The notes: generated by a model not told the origin, from the sequence alone. A stretch of 64,000 nucleotides of DNA from an uncultured Lachnospiraceae bacterium (GCA_944383265.1 CALWOX010000004.1:1-64000), one strand, 5' to 3'. Shown: positions 25,705 to 34,479, numbered from the stretch's first letter. Program-made: numbers and translations.

Positions 25705-26054
25705 GCCTATCATAACCTGCGACGACCCTTAGCCATATAGGAATGGCGGCTTTAGGAGGTAGCCGCCATGATACATAGGGCGTATCGACAAATTTCTATA
25801 AATTTCTACATATCAAAAAAAACCCGGTCACCGCCGGGGAATATTCCACCCTTGAATATGAACTGTCAAATCATCTAAATACTTTTATTATTTCCTTTGC
25901 GCCTGTCTGCGCCTTGCAGACGGGTGCATTTTGTTTTCAGAAAAACTTTTTTAAAAAAGTTTGCCATTCCGGTTGGCAAATCTACGGTGCGTCCGTGGAA
26001 GGCAGCCGAAAAGGGATAAATAACCCACCCCTGGGACGGAAAGGGGGTGAGAAT
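25705..26054 (+). other. Structured leader region before the sigma-like gene
   Basis: This stretch holds no large gene but several hairpins: TGGCGGCT/AGCCGCCA (25744-25768) with GGAGG in its loop, GTCTGC/GCAGAC near 25905-25921, the perfect 20-bp palindrome AAACTTTTTTAAAAAAGTTT at 25943-25962, and TTGCC/GGCAA just after. Together with the short reading frame at 25768 it looks like a regulated 5' leader for the 26055 gene, such as attenuation, as is known for Tn916-type regulatory regions. Confidence 0.5.
25768..25878 (+). CDS. Possible leader peptide (36 aa)
   Basis: ATG 25768 lies 9 bases after TTAGGAGG and opens a frame starting MIHRAYRQISINFYISKK, which stops at 25876-25878. The ribosome site sits in the loop of an 8-bp hairpin whose right arm ends at the start codon, so translation could be switched by folding. 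No known family; the support is the strong ribosome site only. Confidence 0.3.
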   Translation: MIHRAYRQISINFYISKKTRSPPGNIPPLNMNCQII

Positions 26055-26492
26055 ATGAACCCCGAACGGTTTGAATGGCAGACCAGATGTGAGTTTAATG
26101 CGTATTGCAAACATGCGCTACGCAACGAACTGATTGACGCTCTGCGGGAGCGTAAAAGTCGGGAACGCCGAGAAGTTTATTTTTCAGACCTTTCCCCGCA
26201 TGAAGAGAAGCAACTTTATACCGTTGACCGCTATTTTGTCAACGAGGAAGAAGAAGCCTTTTGCGCGGGTGGCTTGAAGATAACGGCAAAGCTGTTGGCT
26301 GACGCTTTACATTCCCTGCCGGACGAGAAACGTCAAGCTGTATTGCTGTATTACTTTTTCAGTATGACAGATGCGGAGATTGCGGAAATGATGAAAATTC
26401 CCCGCAGCACAGTACAGTATCGACGGACAAGCTCTTTTGAACTGCTAAAAAGATTTTTGGAGGAACGCGCTGATGAATGGAATGAACTCTAA
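26055..26492 (+). CDS. Sigma-70-like regulator of the ICE (Tn916 Orf7-like)
   Basis: This 145-residue protein has a sigma region 4-like helix-turn-helix at the C-terminus (LHSLPDEKRQAVLLYYFFSM, TDAEIAEMMKIPRSTVQYRR) and a shorter region-2-like start (ELIDALRERKSRER). Such proteins sit upstream of xis/int in Tn916- and Tn1549-type elements and control transfer or excision genes. ATG 26055 follows AAAGGGGGTGAG; the longer open frame upstream runs through the hairpins and is unlikely. It overlaps the next gene by 20 bp. Confidence 0.85.
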   Translation: MNPERFEWQTRCEFNAYCKHALRNELIDALRERKSRERREVYFSDLSPHEEKQLYTVDRYFVNEEEEAFCAGGLKITAKLLADALHSLPDEKRQAVLLYYFFSMTDAEIAEMMKIPRSTVQYRRTSSFELLKRFLEERADEWNEL

Positions 26493-26727
26493 CGATAATG
26501 AGCGCGGCTTATTACCTTTCCCGGTCATTTTAGCCGCGACAAAGGGCGACCCTGACGCCATGAAAATTGTTTTGCAGCATTATCAAAGCTACATAGCCCA
26601 CCTGTCTATGAAGAAAATCCGTGATGAAAACGGAAATACCTACTGGGGAATAGACGAGGACTTGCGGGAACGGCTGCAAACAAAACTCATGCAAGCTGTC
26701 CTGAATTTTAAGATTTACCGAGACTAA
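26473..26727 (+). CDS. Conjugative-element HTH protein (Tn916 Orf8-like)
   Basis: This 84-residue protein has the sigma-like or HTH_16-type segment PFPVILAATKGDPDAMKIVL and DLRERLQTKLMQAVLNFKI. It is the usual partner of the Orf7-like sigma factor. ATG 26473 lies 9 bases after GGAGG inside the preceding gene, so the two are co-translated. Confidence 0.85.
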   Translation: MNGMNSNDNERGLLPFPVILAATKGDPDAMKIVLQHYQSYIAHLSMKKIRDENGNTYWGIDEDLRERLQTKLMQAVLNFKIYRD

Positions 26728-27125
26728 ACCGCATTTGCAAAGTGTTTTCCCTTTTCCACTTTGCGCGGCTGATAAAGCACCTTGACAAAGAAAGCGGCGC
26801 AAGATAACGGCGGCGCAGTATAGGGCAAACCGGATACATTCGATATATGGGGAGCCGTTGGGCTGATACGCGACGACGAAAGGAGGGACAAACCGAGCGG
26901 GAAATATCAGCGTTCCAAAGCAGACTTAGCAACTCTGCCGCCATAATCCATATATCGGTACAATGATACTCCTTTACCGCCGTAGTCCGAGCGTTCAAAG
27001 CGTCGCAGGCAACGGGTAGAGCTTCGGCAGACCGCCGGAGGGGTGCAAGTCCCGTGGAGCTATGCTAACAGCCGTCCGGTTAAAGCTCATTTTGATTTTG
27101 AATTTTGAAAAGGGGGAAATTTATT
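26728..27125. other. 398-bp non-coding region before xis with several inverted repeats
   Basis: No convincing gene was found. Visible structures are a hairpin GCAAAGTG/CACTTTGC (26737-26764), a distant inverted pair CGATATATGG and CCATATATCG about 110 bp apart, and a GC-rich segment at about 26990-27080 containing CGGC-AGAC-CGCCG and GGGGTGCAAGTCCC, flanked by two AGCT-containing arms. The last part looks like folded RNA. Binding sites for Xis/Int or a structured 5' leader of xis are both possible. Confidence 0.5.
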
Positions 27126-27413
27126 ATGAAGAAACCAGATACCCCTTACATATCAAAAAGTAAAGGGACACCAATATTCGAGAATGAAGAAAACGAATTA
27201 TATTCATATAGAAAAGACGAAACAAAAGTACCCATACACCTTAAAGTAACATTAACAATCAAAGAAGCCGCTGAATACAGCAATATAGGAATAAACAAAA
27301 TTGACACCATGCTTAAACAGCCAAATTGTCCGTTTGTCCTATTCGTTGGTACCCGGAAATTGGTAAAGCGGCGAGAGTTTGAGGAATTTATTCGTCGTGA
27401 AATAATCATCTAA
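27126..27413 (+). CDS. xis: Excisionase (Tn916 Xis-like)
   Basis: This 95-residue protein has the Tn916-Xis pattern: VTLTIKEAAEYSNIGINKID, then a wing and VLFVGTRKLVKRREFEEFI. It should bend DNA near the element ends and turn the integrase to excision. ATG 27126 lies after AAAGGGGG; an in-frame ATG at 27105 has no site. It precedes int by 118 bp, with a separate promoter for int. Confidence 0.9.
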   Translation: MKKPDTPYISKSKGTPIFENEENELYSYRKDETKVPIHLKVTLTIKEAAEYSNIGINKIDTMLKQPNCPFVLFVGTRKLVKRREFEEFIRREIII

Positions 27414-27453
27414 TTTTCCAGACCGTTAATCACGGAAGATTTATCGGTTATGA

Positions 27454-27526
27454 TTGAAAAAATGGAGTCTTTGTGCTATACTTTATAGTTGCGTTGGACT
27501 CTTTTTTTGAGTTAAGAAGGGAGTCC
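27454..27526 (+). promoter_or_regulatory. Promoter and Shine-Dalgarno-hiding hairpin of int
   Basis: TTGAAA (27454-27459) and TATACT (27477-27482) are 17 bases apart. In the transcript, GGACTC (27496-27501) can pair with GAGTCC (27521-27526), which overlaps the ribosome site GAAGGGAG (27516-27523). The integrase mRNA may thus be poorly translated when made from its own promoter and better when read through from upstream. Confidence 0.6.
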
Positions 27527-27531
27527 GTACA

Positions 27532-28716
27532 ATGGGAAAAAATTTAAAAGGCAAAGAGTGTGGAAAAGGTATTTGCCAAAGAAAGGACGGTTTATATTTC
27601 GCACGATTTTATAGTAAGGACGGCAGACGGCAGGGAAGATATTTTGAAACCTTACCGGAAGCAAAAAACTGGCTTGCTGACGCAAGATATGAAGAACGCC
27701 ACAGTATAATTGTCACTGCACCAGACATGACAGTAGACAAATGGTTCGATTATTGGATTGAAAATATCGTATGTGACCTTGCTCCGAATACAAAAAGGAA
27801 TTATAAGGAGCGTTACAAATGGAATATTCAACCTGTAATTGGAACTATGTGCATAGGAGATGTAAAGCCCATGCACTGTAAGGCGGTTCTCAATCGAATG
27901 GAAACAACCTATGCTGGCTCAACTATCCGACAGGCTTACATTACAATGGGAACGCTGTTTAAATCAGCAGTTATGAATGATATTATCGCAAAGCACCCTA
28001 TGAATGGTGTTCGATACACGAAACCCGTTCGGGCTGTTGATGATATTAAGTATCTGACGGTTGATGAACAGGAAAAATTTATGGAAGCGGCAAAGCGTTC
28101 ACATAATTACAGACAATACGCTTTGTTGTTGGAAACGGGCTTGAGAACAGCAGAATTGATTGGTTTGACATGGGACTCCATAGATTGGAAGAAACGTACT
28201 TTGACCGTGAATAAAAGTTTAGAGTATCGGCATAAGCAAGGTTATTGGCGAGCGGGACCACCTAAGACAAAAAAGAGTTATCGAACCATTCCTCTTACTG
28301 AAAAGGCATATTCCATTCTTAAAAGCTGCTATGATGAAAGAAACAGCCGGAAAGAAGCCGAAACGCTGTCACAGGTTTTGGAATATACAGACAGCAGAAC
28401 GGGAGAAAAGAAATGTCTTGTCATGCGAGATTTGGTTTTTATTAACTGGCGAACAGGAGAACCCGCAAAAAACAGTTCTTATGACACACATCTGTATAAG
28501 TTGTGTGATGAAGCCGGGATTAAACGCTTTTGTATGCACGCGCTACGTCATACTTATGCGACCCGCGCGATTGAGCGAGGTATGCAGCCGAAAGTCTTGC
28601 AGCAACTATTAGGTCATGCAAGTATTAAAACAACTATGGACAGATATGTTCATGTTACGGACGAGTCACTGGTAAACGCAGTACACCTGTTTGAAAATTT
28701 TACTCCCACCAGTTAA
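27532..28716 (+). CDS. int: Tyrosine recombinase integrase (Tn916/Tn1549 Int family)
   Basis: This 394-residue protein has an N-terminal arm-binding domain of the AP2-like type ([20 protein letters not shown]), a SAM-like core-binding domain (about 65-165) and a catalytic domain with Arg205 ([11 protein letters not shown]), His336-x-x-Arg339 ([10 protein letters not shown]), His362 (LLGHASI) and nucleophile Tyr372 (MDRYVHV). All catalytic residues are present. It is the last gene of the element, transcribed outward, within 90 bp of the chromosomal ychF. Confidence 0.95.
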   Translation: MGKNLKGKECGKGICQRKDGLYFARFYSKDGRRQGRYFETLPEAKNWLADARYEERHSIIVTAPDMTVDKWFDYWIENIVCDLAPNTKRNYKERYKWNIQPVIGTMCIGDVKPMHCKAVLNRMETTYAGSTIRQAYITMGTLFKSAVMNDIIAKHPMNGVRYTKPVRAVDDIKYLTVDEQEKFMEAAKRSHNYRQYALLLETGLRTAELIGLTWDSIDWKKRTLTVNKSLEYRHKQGYWRAGPPKTKKSYRTIPLTEKAYSILKSCYDERNSRKEAETLSQVLEYTDSRTGEKKCLVMRDLVFINWRTGEPAKNSSYDTHLYKLCDEAGIKRFCMHALRHTYATRAIERGMQPKVLQQLLGHASIKTTMDRYVHVTDESLVNAVHLFENFTPTS

Positions 28717-28806
28717 GAAAAAAGGGTGTAAAAAGGGTGTAAACAAAATAAAGAGAAAGGCAGAAAGCCCGTAAAATCAAGGCTTTCTGGACAGGTAAAG
28801 ATAGAT
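28717..28806. other. Right end of the ICE: arm-type repeats and presumed attachment region
   Basis: Directly after the int stop comes a tandem pair of AAAGGGTGTAA units (about 28722-28744), a likely arm-binding site for the integrase N-terminal domain. Then come a 9-bp hairpin CAGAAAGCC/GGCTTTCTG and the short leader of ychF. The crossover core cannot be fixed without the left end or an empty site; it must lie between about 28745 and 28806. Confidence 0.55.
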
Positions 28807-29904
28807 ATGAAATTAGGAATCGTAGGACTTCCCAACGTCGGAAAGTCAACATTGTTTAATTCAATAACAAAGGCGGGAGCAGAGTCGGCAAATTATCCCT
28901 TCTGTACTATAGATCCCAATGTGGGAGTTGTGGCGGTGCCCGACGAGAGGCTTAATAAGCTTGCGGCATTATATAATTCGGAAAAGATAACTCCCGCTGT
29001 AATAGAGTTCGTTGACATTGCGGGCCTTGTAAAGGGTGCATCGAAGGGTGAGGGCCTCGGAAATCAGTTCCTCGGAAACATTCGCGAGTGCGACGCTATA
29101 GTCCATGTGGTAAGATGCTTTGAGGATGAAAATATAGTTCACGTTGAGGGGTCCATAGACCCTATCAGAGATATTGAGACCATAAACCTTGAGCTTATAT
29201 TCTCGGACCTTGAGCTCCTTGAAAAGAGGATCGGAAAGACAGCAAAGCTTGCCCACAATGACAAGGAGGCAAAAAAGGAGCTTGAGATACTTGAAAGATT
29301 AAAGGCAAGGCTTGAGGAGGGAAAGAGCGCAAGAGGACTTGAGCTTTCTGACGAGGAAGAGGAGAAGTTTGTGAACTCTCTTCAGCTACTTACATGGAAG
29401 CCCCTTATATTTGCGGCAAATGTAGCCGAGGATGACCTTGCTGATGATGGAGCTTCAAATCCTTATGTTGCAAAGGTAAGAGAGTATGCAAAGGAAAACG
29501 GAGACGGAGTATTTGTTATCTCCGCAAGAATAGAGGAGGAGATATCAGAGCTTGACGATGCGGAGAAGGCGGAGTACCTCGAGAGCCTCGGACTTAAGGA
29601 GTCGGGTCTTGATAAGCTCATAAAGGCAAGCTATGATCTTCTCGGACTCATGTCCTTCCTTACAGCGGGAGAAAAGGAGACGAGGGCTTGGACAATTAAA
29701 AAGGGAACCAAGGCTCCTCAGGCTGCGGGAAAGATACACTCGGATTTCGAGAGAGGCTTTATCCGCGCCGAGGTAATAAACTATCAGGAGCTTCTTGACT
29801 GCGGTTCTATGGCTGCCGCAAAGGAAAAGGGCCTTGTTCGTCTTGAGGGCAAGGAGTACGTGGTTCAGGACGGAGACACGATACTTTTCAGGTTCAATGT
29901 ATAA
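28807..29904 (+). CDS. ychF: Ribosome-associated P-loop ATPase YchF
   Basis: This 365-residue protein has G1 GLPNVGKST, the YchF-specific PFCTIDPNVG, a coiled-coil insertion (about 130-200) and a C-terminal TGS domain ending with EYVVQDGDTILFRF. YchF/OLA1 proteins hydrolyse ATP rather than GTP and act in translation and stress. It is the first core gene after the ICE. The upstream ribosome site is weak (GGACAGG), so the original promoter and leader may have been displaced by the insertion. Confidence 0.95.
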   Translation: MKLGIVGLPNVGKSTLFNSITKAGAESANYPFCTIDPNVGVVAVPDERLNKLAALYNSEKITPAVIEFVDIAGLVKGASKGEGLGNQFLGNIRECDAIVHVVRCFEDENIVHVEGSIDPIRDIETINLELIFSDLELLEKRIGKTAKLAHNDKEAKKELEILERLKARLEEGKSARGLELSDEEEEKFVNSLQLLTWKPLIFAANVAEDDLADDGASNPYVAKVREYAKENGDGVFVISARIEEEISELDDAEKAEYLESLGLKESGLDKLIKASYDLLGLMSFLTAGEKETRAWTIKKGTKAPQAAGKIHSDFERGFIRAEVINYQELLDCGSMAAAKEKGLVRLEGKEYVVQDGDTILFRFNV

Positions 29905-29941
29905 TTGAATACAAAATATAATCCGGAACAGTGATTAAAAT

Positions 29942-29981
29942 AGCACAGTATACATCGGGTAACCGAGTACTGTGCTTTTTT
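29942..29981 (+). terminator. Terminator after ychF
   Basis: AGCACAGTA pairs with TACTGTGCT across a 17-base loop, followed by TTTTTT. Confidence 0.8.
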
Positions 29982-30107
29982 GTTGCCTGAAACTATATCT
30001 TGTATAAGCATTTTGCATCGTATACAAGTCTGAAACCGGACGGAAAACAAGCGCGAAAATCAGACTTTTCGACCCTTTTAAAACTTTATATTTTTGCCTC
30101 TTAAGTA

Positions 30108-30185
30108 TTGACTTTTATACTGATTTAGGTAAAAATATAGTCAAGAGTGGAAGAAAGTGGCAGTTTGTGTCAGAAAGTGGCGGAT
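30108..30185 (+). promoter_or_regulatory. dcw promoter region with four MraZ-type repeats
   Basis: Four 10-bp units lie head to tail at 30146-30185: AGTGGAAGAA, AGTGGCAGTT, TGTGTCAGAA and AGTGGCGGAT. MraZ is known to bind GTGG-type repeats with 10-bp spacing upstream of its own gene, so this is very probably the auto-regulatory operator. A TTGACT at 30108-30113 is a candidate -35; the -10 (about 30131-30139) is AT-rich but not canonical. The repeats end 5 bp before the mraZ start. Confidence 0.8.
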
Positions 30186-30190
30186 AACAG

Positions 30191-30616
30191 ATGTATATCG
30201 GAGAATACAACCACACAATAGACACTAAAGGCAGATTGATCGTCCCTGTGAAGTTCAGAGAGCAGCTTGGAGACAAGTTTGTGGTGACAAAGGGATTAGA
30301 CGGCTGTCTTTCTCTTTATGACATGAATGCATGGAATATCCTGGAGGAAAAGCTCAGCTCACTGCCTATGACCAATCCTTCCGCAAGAAAGCTTTCCCGT
30401 TTTATGCTTGCAGGTGCATCCGAGTGTGAACTTGACAAGATGGGAAGGATACTCATACCTCAGGTTTTGAGAAACGCCGCGTCCCTTGAAAAGGATGTGG
30501 TGCTTGTAGGAGTCGGAACCAAGATCGAGATCTGGGACAAGAGCAAGTGGATTGAAGCCAACTCCTACGATGACATGAGTGAGATAGCTGAGAGCCTGGA
30601 GGGATTCGGTATATAA
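30191..30616 (+). CDS. mraZ: Transcriptional regulator MraZ
   Basis: The protein is 141 residues, with two SpoVT/AbrB-like halves ([38 protein letters not shown]) that form the MraZ ring subunit. It controls the division and cell-wall cluster through the repeats just upstream. The stop overlaps the rsmH start by one base (TAATG). Confidence 0.95.
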   Translation: MYIGEYNHTIDTKGRLIVPVKFREQLGDKFVVTKGLDGCLSLYDMNAWNILEEKLSSLPMTNPSARKLSRFMLAGASECELDKMGRILIPQVLRNAASLEKDVVLVGVGTKIEIWDKSKWIEANSYDDMSEIAESLEGFGI

Positions 30617-31551
30617 TGTTTGAACATAAATCGGTGCTCCTTAAGGAGACGATAGAGGGCCTTAATATAAAGCCGGACGGCATATATGTTGACGGAACTC
30701 TTGGAGGAGGCGGACACTCATACGAGATAGCAAGGCGTCTTGATAAGGGTGGAAAGCTTATAGGCATCGACAGAGATGAGGATGCTTTGAGAGCCGCATC
30801 CGAGAGACTTTCCGAGTTTTCCGACAGAGTGAAGCTCATTAGAGGGAATTACGAGGATACGGTATCCATACTTCATGATCAGGGTATCTTCGGAGCGGAC
30901 GGAATACTTCTTGACCTCGGTGTTTCTTCATATCAGTTTGATGAAGCCGAAAGAGGCTTTTCATATAAGAAGGAAGCGCCTCTTGACATGAGGATGGACA
31001 GGAGAGAAAAGCGCACCGCGGCGGATATCATAAACGGATATACGGAATCCGAGCTTTACAGGATAATAAGAGATTACGGCGAAGACAGATTCGCAAAAAA
31101 TATAGCAAAGCATATAGTTAATGAAAGACAGAAAAAGCCTATAGAGACCACTACAGAGCTCGCGGAGATAATAAAGCATGCCATACCCGCAAGAGTCAGA
31201 GAGGGAGGCGGACATCCCGCAAAAAAGACCTTTCAGGCTATAAGGATAGAGCTTAACAGAGAACTGGATATACTTTCAGGCTCGATAGAGGGACTTATAG
31301 ACATATTGAATCCGGGAGGAAGGATAGCCATAATAACCTTCCACTCCCTGGAAGATAAAATAGTAAAATCGGCGTTCAAAAAAGCTGAAAATCCCTGCAC
31401 CTGTCCCCCGGACTTTCCGGTATGTGTCTGCGGAAAGAAATCAAAGGGAAGGGTGTTGACAAGAAAGCCGATAGTAAGCGGAGACGAGGAGCTTTCGGAA
31501 AATAACCGGGCACACAGCGCAAAGCTCAGGATCTTCGAGAAAAACAGATAA
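30616..31551 (+). CDS. rsmH: 16S rRNA (cytosine1402-N4)-methyltransferase RsmH
   Basis: This 311-residue protein has the AdoMet site [24 protein letters not shown], the family signature [17 protein letters not shown] and the C-terminal Cys stretch [15 protein letters not shown]. It methylates C1402 of 16S rRNA and is regularly the second gene of the dcw cluster. Confidence 0.97.
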   Translation: MFEHKSVLLKETIEGLNIKPDGIYVDGTLGGGGHSYEIARRLDKGGKLIGIDRDEDALRAASERLSEFSDRVKLIRGNYEDTVSILHDQGIFGADGILLDLGVSSYQFDEAERGFSYKKEAPLDMRMDRREKRTAADIINGYTESELYRIIRDYGEDRFAKNIAKHIVNERQKKPIETTTELAEIIKHAIPARVREGGGHPAKKTFQAIRIELNRELDILSGSIEGLIDILNPGGRIAIITFHSLEDKIVKSAFKKAENPCTCPPDFPVCVCGKKSKGRVLTRKPIVSGDEELSENNRAHSAKLRIFEKNR

Positions 31552-31571
31552 AGGGATGAAGGTTGGGGAGT

Positions 31572-32075
31572 ATGAGAAACACAAGGGAGGTCAATAACAA
31601 GAGAATAAATCCTTCCGCAAGGCAGATGACTTATGTTGAAGGCAATACTGTAAGAAAAATCAGACCCGAGCATGCTCCCGCCGGAAGGATAAAAAAGGAT
31701 CCTGCCGCAGTACGCAGGGAACAAATCAGAATAGCCAAAAATCGTGAGAAGGCGTTGGCTATGGATGTTCCTTATCTTATGGTTTTAACGGCGGCAGTCA
31801 TAATAACCTTATATATTTGCTACAGCTATCTGTGCCTTCAGTCTTCCATCAGTTCTCACATGGAAAATGTTGAGCAGCTTGAAACGAGATATGAAACCCT
31901 GAAGGCTGAAAATGATGCCCTTGAATCAAGCATTAACACAAGCGTTGATCTGAATTATGTGTATAATGTGGCGATCAATGAGCTTGGTATGGTTCATGCG
32001 GGTAAGGACAGTATAATTAATTTTGATAAGACAGAAAGCGAATATGTAAGGCAATATGAGGACATCCCGGAATAA
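31572..32075 (+). CDS. ftsL: Cell division protein FtsL-like
   Basis: This 167-residue bitopic protein has a basic cytoplasmic N-terminus, one membrane helix (about 62-82, YLMVLTAAVIITLYICYSYL) and an extracellular coiled coil (LETRYETLKAENDALESSIN). It should join DivIB and DivIC at the septum. The call rests on topology and place between rsmH and the PBP, as FtsL sequences diverge. ATG 31572 is preferred over TTG 31563 by spacing to GAAGG. It overlaps the PBP gene by 20 bp. Confidence 0.8.
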   Translation: MRNTREVNNKRINPSARQMTYVEGNTVRKIRPEHAPAGRIKKDPAAVRREQIRIAKNREKALAMDVPYLMVLTAAVIITLYICYSYLCLQSSISSHMENVEQLETRYETLKAENDALESSINTSVDLNYVYNVAINELGMVHAGKDSIINFDKTESEYVRQYEDIPE

Positions 32076-34479
32076 CAATATAAAAGGAAACGGCGGACGG
32101 GGCAGAAATACCCCGTTTGCTAAATATATGCAGGAAAAGCTGGCGATAGCGGTAATTATCATAACGCTGGCTTTATTTATATTGATTGGAGTTATCTATA
32201 ATCTCATAAAAAACAATTCGGAGGACTATAATAAGATAGTCCTTTCTCAGCGTCAGGCGGATTATGTCTCAAAGACCATTCCCTATAAGAGGGGAGATAT
32301 TTATGACAGAAACGGAAATAAGGTGGCGGGCTCCAATCAGGTCTACAATCTTATACTTGATCCCAACCAGATGTTTGCAACTGAGGAGAGTATTTCTCCG
32401 AAGATAGTTGTGGAGCCCACTGTAAGTGCTCTTTCGGACTTCTTCGGCTATGATGCCAAGGATCTTACGGACACAATAAACAGCAGGAGAGACTCCTCCT
32501 ACGTGAGATATGCCAGAGAGCTGACCTATGATCAGAAGACTCAGTTCGAGGCCCTTATTGATGACCTGAATGAAAGCTACATGATGAGCGATGACGAGAA
32601 CGAAAGCAAAAAGAGAATAAGAGGTGTATGGTTCGAGGATGAGTATAAGAGAGTTTATCCCTACAATTCTCTCGGCTGCAATATAATAGGCTTTTCCTCT
32701 GCAGACGGAAGCTCAGGAACAGGCGGGGTGGAGCAGTACTACAACAGCACTCTTGTCGGAGTAAACGGAAGAGAGTACGGCTACCTTGACAGTGAGACAA
32801 ACCTTGAAAAGGTCATAAAGCCTGCAAGGAACGGAAACAGCCTTGTGCTTACTATGGATGCCAACATTCAGGGCATAGTGGAAAAATATCTTGCCGAATG
32901 GGAGGAGACAGGGCCTGAATCAAAGTCTGCCGCAGTTGTCATAATGAACCCGAAAAACGGCGAAGTCCTTGCCATGGGCAGCACAAATTCCTTTGACCTT
33001 AATAATCCGAGAAATACAGATGATTATACAGACGAAGAGATATATGCCATGGGACTTGAGGAGGCTGTCGGTGTATACAGGAGAGAGAACCCCGATGCTG
33101 CAAAGATCACGGAGGAGGAGGTCCCCGAGCATTTCACAAGGGATGAGATAATGTCCTATGGTACGCAGGTGGCATGGAACAAGCTCTGGAGAAATATTTG
33201 CGTGAGCGATACTTTTGAGCCCGGCTCCACCCAGAAGCCATTTACTGTGGCCGGAGTTTTGGAGGAGAGTATAGACAAGCCTACTGACAGCTTCAACTGT
33301 ACCGGAAATGTAAAACTGAGCGATGGAGTACACACCTGGCAGATAAACTGTGTAAACAGAAACGGACACGGATGGCTTGACATTACAGGAGGAATAACAA
33401 ATTCCTGCAACGTTGTAATGATGAATCTTGCCTTCAACGAAGGAATTGAAAATTTTGTTAAATATCAGCAGATATTCGGCTTCGGAGACTATACGGGAAT
33501 AGACCTGCCCGCTGAGGCTGACACGAGCGAGCTTGTGTATACCGCCGATGAAATGGGAAGGACCTCCCTTGCAACTAACTCATTCGGTCAGAACTATAAC
33601 TGCACTATGATCCAGATGATATCGGCTTACTGCTCCATACTTAACGGCGGATATTATTATGAACCCCATGTTGTCAAGCAGGTACTTAACGCTGACGGCG
33701 CGGTAATAGAGGATGTTGAGCCAAAGCTTGTGAGGGAGACAGTATCTCAGGCCACCTGCAATTATTTGAAGCAGGCCATGTTTGAGACTGTGGAGACAGG
33801 AACCGGAAAGCATGCTCAGGTTGAGGGCTATCACATAGGCGGAAAGACCGGAACAGCTCAGAAGCTTCCCAGAGATGCAAGGACTTATGTGGTGTCATTC
33901 TGCGGCTTTGCCCCTGTTGAGGACCCTCAGCTTGTGTGCTATGTTGTTATAGATGAGCCCGGAGAGCCCGGACCCGCACAAGCTAATTCAGCCTATGCCC
34001 AGGAGCTCTTCGCAAAGATAATGGCCGATGTGCTTCCCACAATAAATCTTTATCCTGACGGCGTGGACGCATCCGACTATAAGGCGCCTGTAACCGTACT
34101 TCCCGACAGCGAGGAGGGAATGAATGATATAGCTATGGGAGAGAGCATAGCTGAGACTGACGAGAACGGAGAGACCATAAACGCTCCCGCAGAGGATACT
34201 ACTGCGGCTATCCAGCCCAGCACAGCACCGGAACTTAACGGAGGAGCTGATGCGCCTGATACCCCCACTGTTGAGGGGGCGGGCTTCGGAGAGGCCATAG
34301 AGGATCCGGGAGATGAGGAGATACCTGTTGATATGCCTCCCGGTTACTCGGAGTCTGATTATGAGGGCTCTGCTTCGGGAGGCTCGGCAGCTTCAGCAGG
34401 CTCGGAGGCTTCCGGAGCGTCGGAAAGTGAAAGCTCTGAAACTCTTCCCAAAGAGGCTGAGACCTCTGATGAACAATAA
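32056..34479 (+). CDS. Class B penicillin-binding protein, FtsI/PBP2B-like division transpeptidase
   Basis: The protein is 807 residues. It has a membrane helix at about 34-52, a PBP dimer domain, then the transpeptidase with Ser391 in GSTQKPF (SxxK), SCN at 450-452 and KTG at 597-599. It cross-links septal peptidoglycan with FtsW. No PASTA domains are visible. Instead a tail of about 120 residues (from about 688) is very rich in Glu, Pro, Gly, Ala and Ser and lacks structure. The start at ATG 32056 inside ftsL follows TAAGG. Confidence 0.93.
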   Translation: MRTSRNNNIKGNGGRGRNTPFAKYMQEKLAIAVIIITLALFILIGVIYNLIKNNSEDYNKIVLSQRQADYVSKTIPYKRGDIYDRNGNKVAGSNQVYNLILDPNQMFATEESISPKIVVEPTVSALSDFFGYDAKDLTDTINSRRDSSYVRYARELTYDQKTQFEALIDDLNESYMMSDDENESKKRIRGVWFEDEYKRVYPYNSLGCNIIGFSSADGSSGTGGVEQYYNSTLVGVNGREYGYLDSETNLEKVIKPARNGNSLVLTMDANIQGIVEKYLAEWEETGPESKSAAVVIMNPKNGEVLAMGSTNSFDLNNPRNTDDYTDEEIYAMGLEEAVGVYRRENPDAAKITEEEVPEHFTRDEIMSYGTQVAWNKLWRNICVSDTFEPGSTQKPFTVAGVLEESIDKPTDSFNCTGNVKLSDGVHTWQINCVNRNGHGWLDITGGITNSCNVVMMNLAFNEGIENFVKYQQIFGFGDYTGIDLPAEADTSELVYTADEMGRTSLATNSFGQNYNCTMIQMISAYCSILNGGYYYEPHVVKQVLNADGAVIEDVEPKLVRETVSQATCNYLKQAMFETVETGTGKHAQVEGYHIGGKTGTAQKLPRDARTYVVSFCGFAPVEDPQLVCYVVIDEPGEPGPAQANSAYAQELFAKIMADVLPTINLYPDGVDASDYKAPVTVLPDSEEGMNDIAMGESIAETDENGETINAPAEDTTAAIQPSTAPELNGGADAPDTPTVEGAGFGEAIEDPGDEEIPVDMPPGYSESDYEGSASGGSAASAGSEASGASESESSETLPKEAETSDEQ

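Larger units (their letters stand above)
1..28800. mobile_element. Integrative conjugative element, Tn1549/Tn916-like (right part; left end outside window)
   Basis: The segment carries a Gram-positive type IV secretion operon (VirB6/TrbL, PrgI, VirB4, CHAP hydrolase), topoisomerase III, an ArdA/ArdC antirestriction fusion, MobC and relaxase, a resistance-type cargo, sigma-like and HTH regulators, Xis and a tyrosine integrase as the last gene. Housekeeping DNA (ychF onward) starts within 90 bp of the int stop codon, and base composition and codon use change there. The conjugation genes are GC-rich, while the cargo at about 20.3-25.6 kb and a gene at 8158 are AT-rich, so the element is itself a mosaic. 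As I recall it, the cargo sits between the mobilization genes and the int/xis module, the slot used by the vanB operon in Tn1549. The right boundary is approximate, since the matching left att end is not visible. Confidence 0.9.

Noticed and set aside
26990-27085. tRNA or tRNA-like gene near xis
   Set aside because: A T-loop-like GGTGCAAGTCC is present, but no cloverleaf with acceptor, D and anticodon arms can be drawn.
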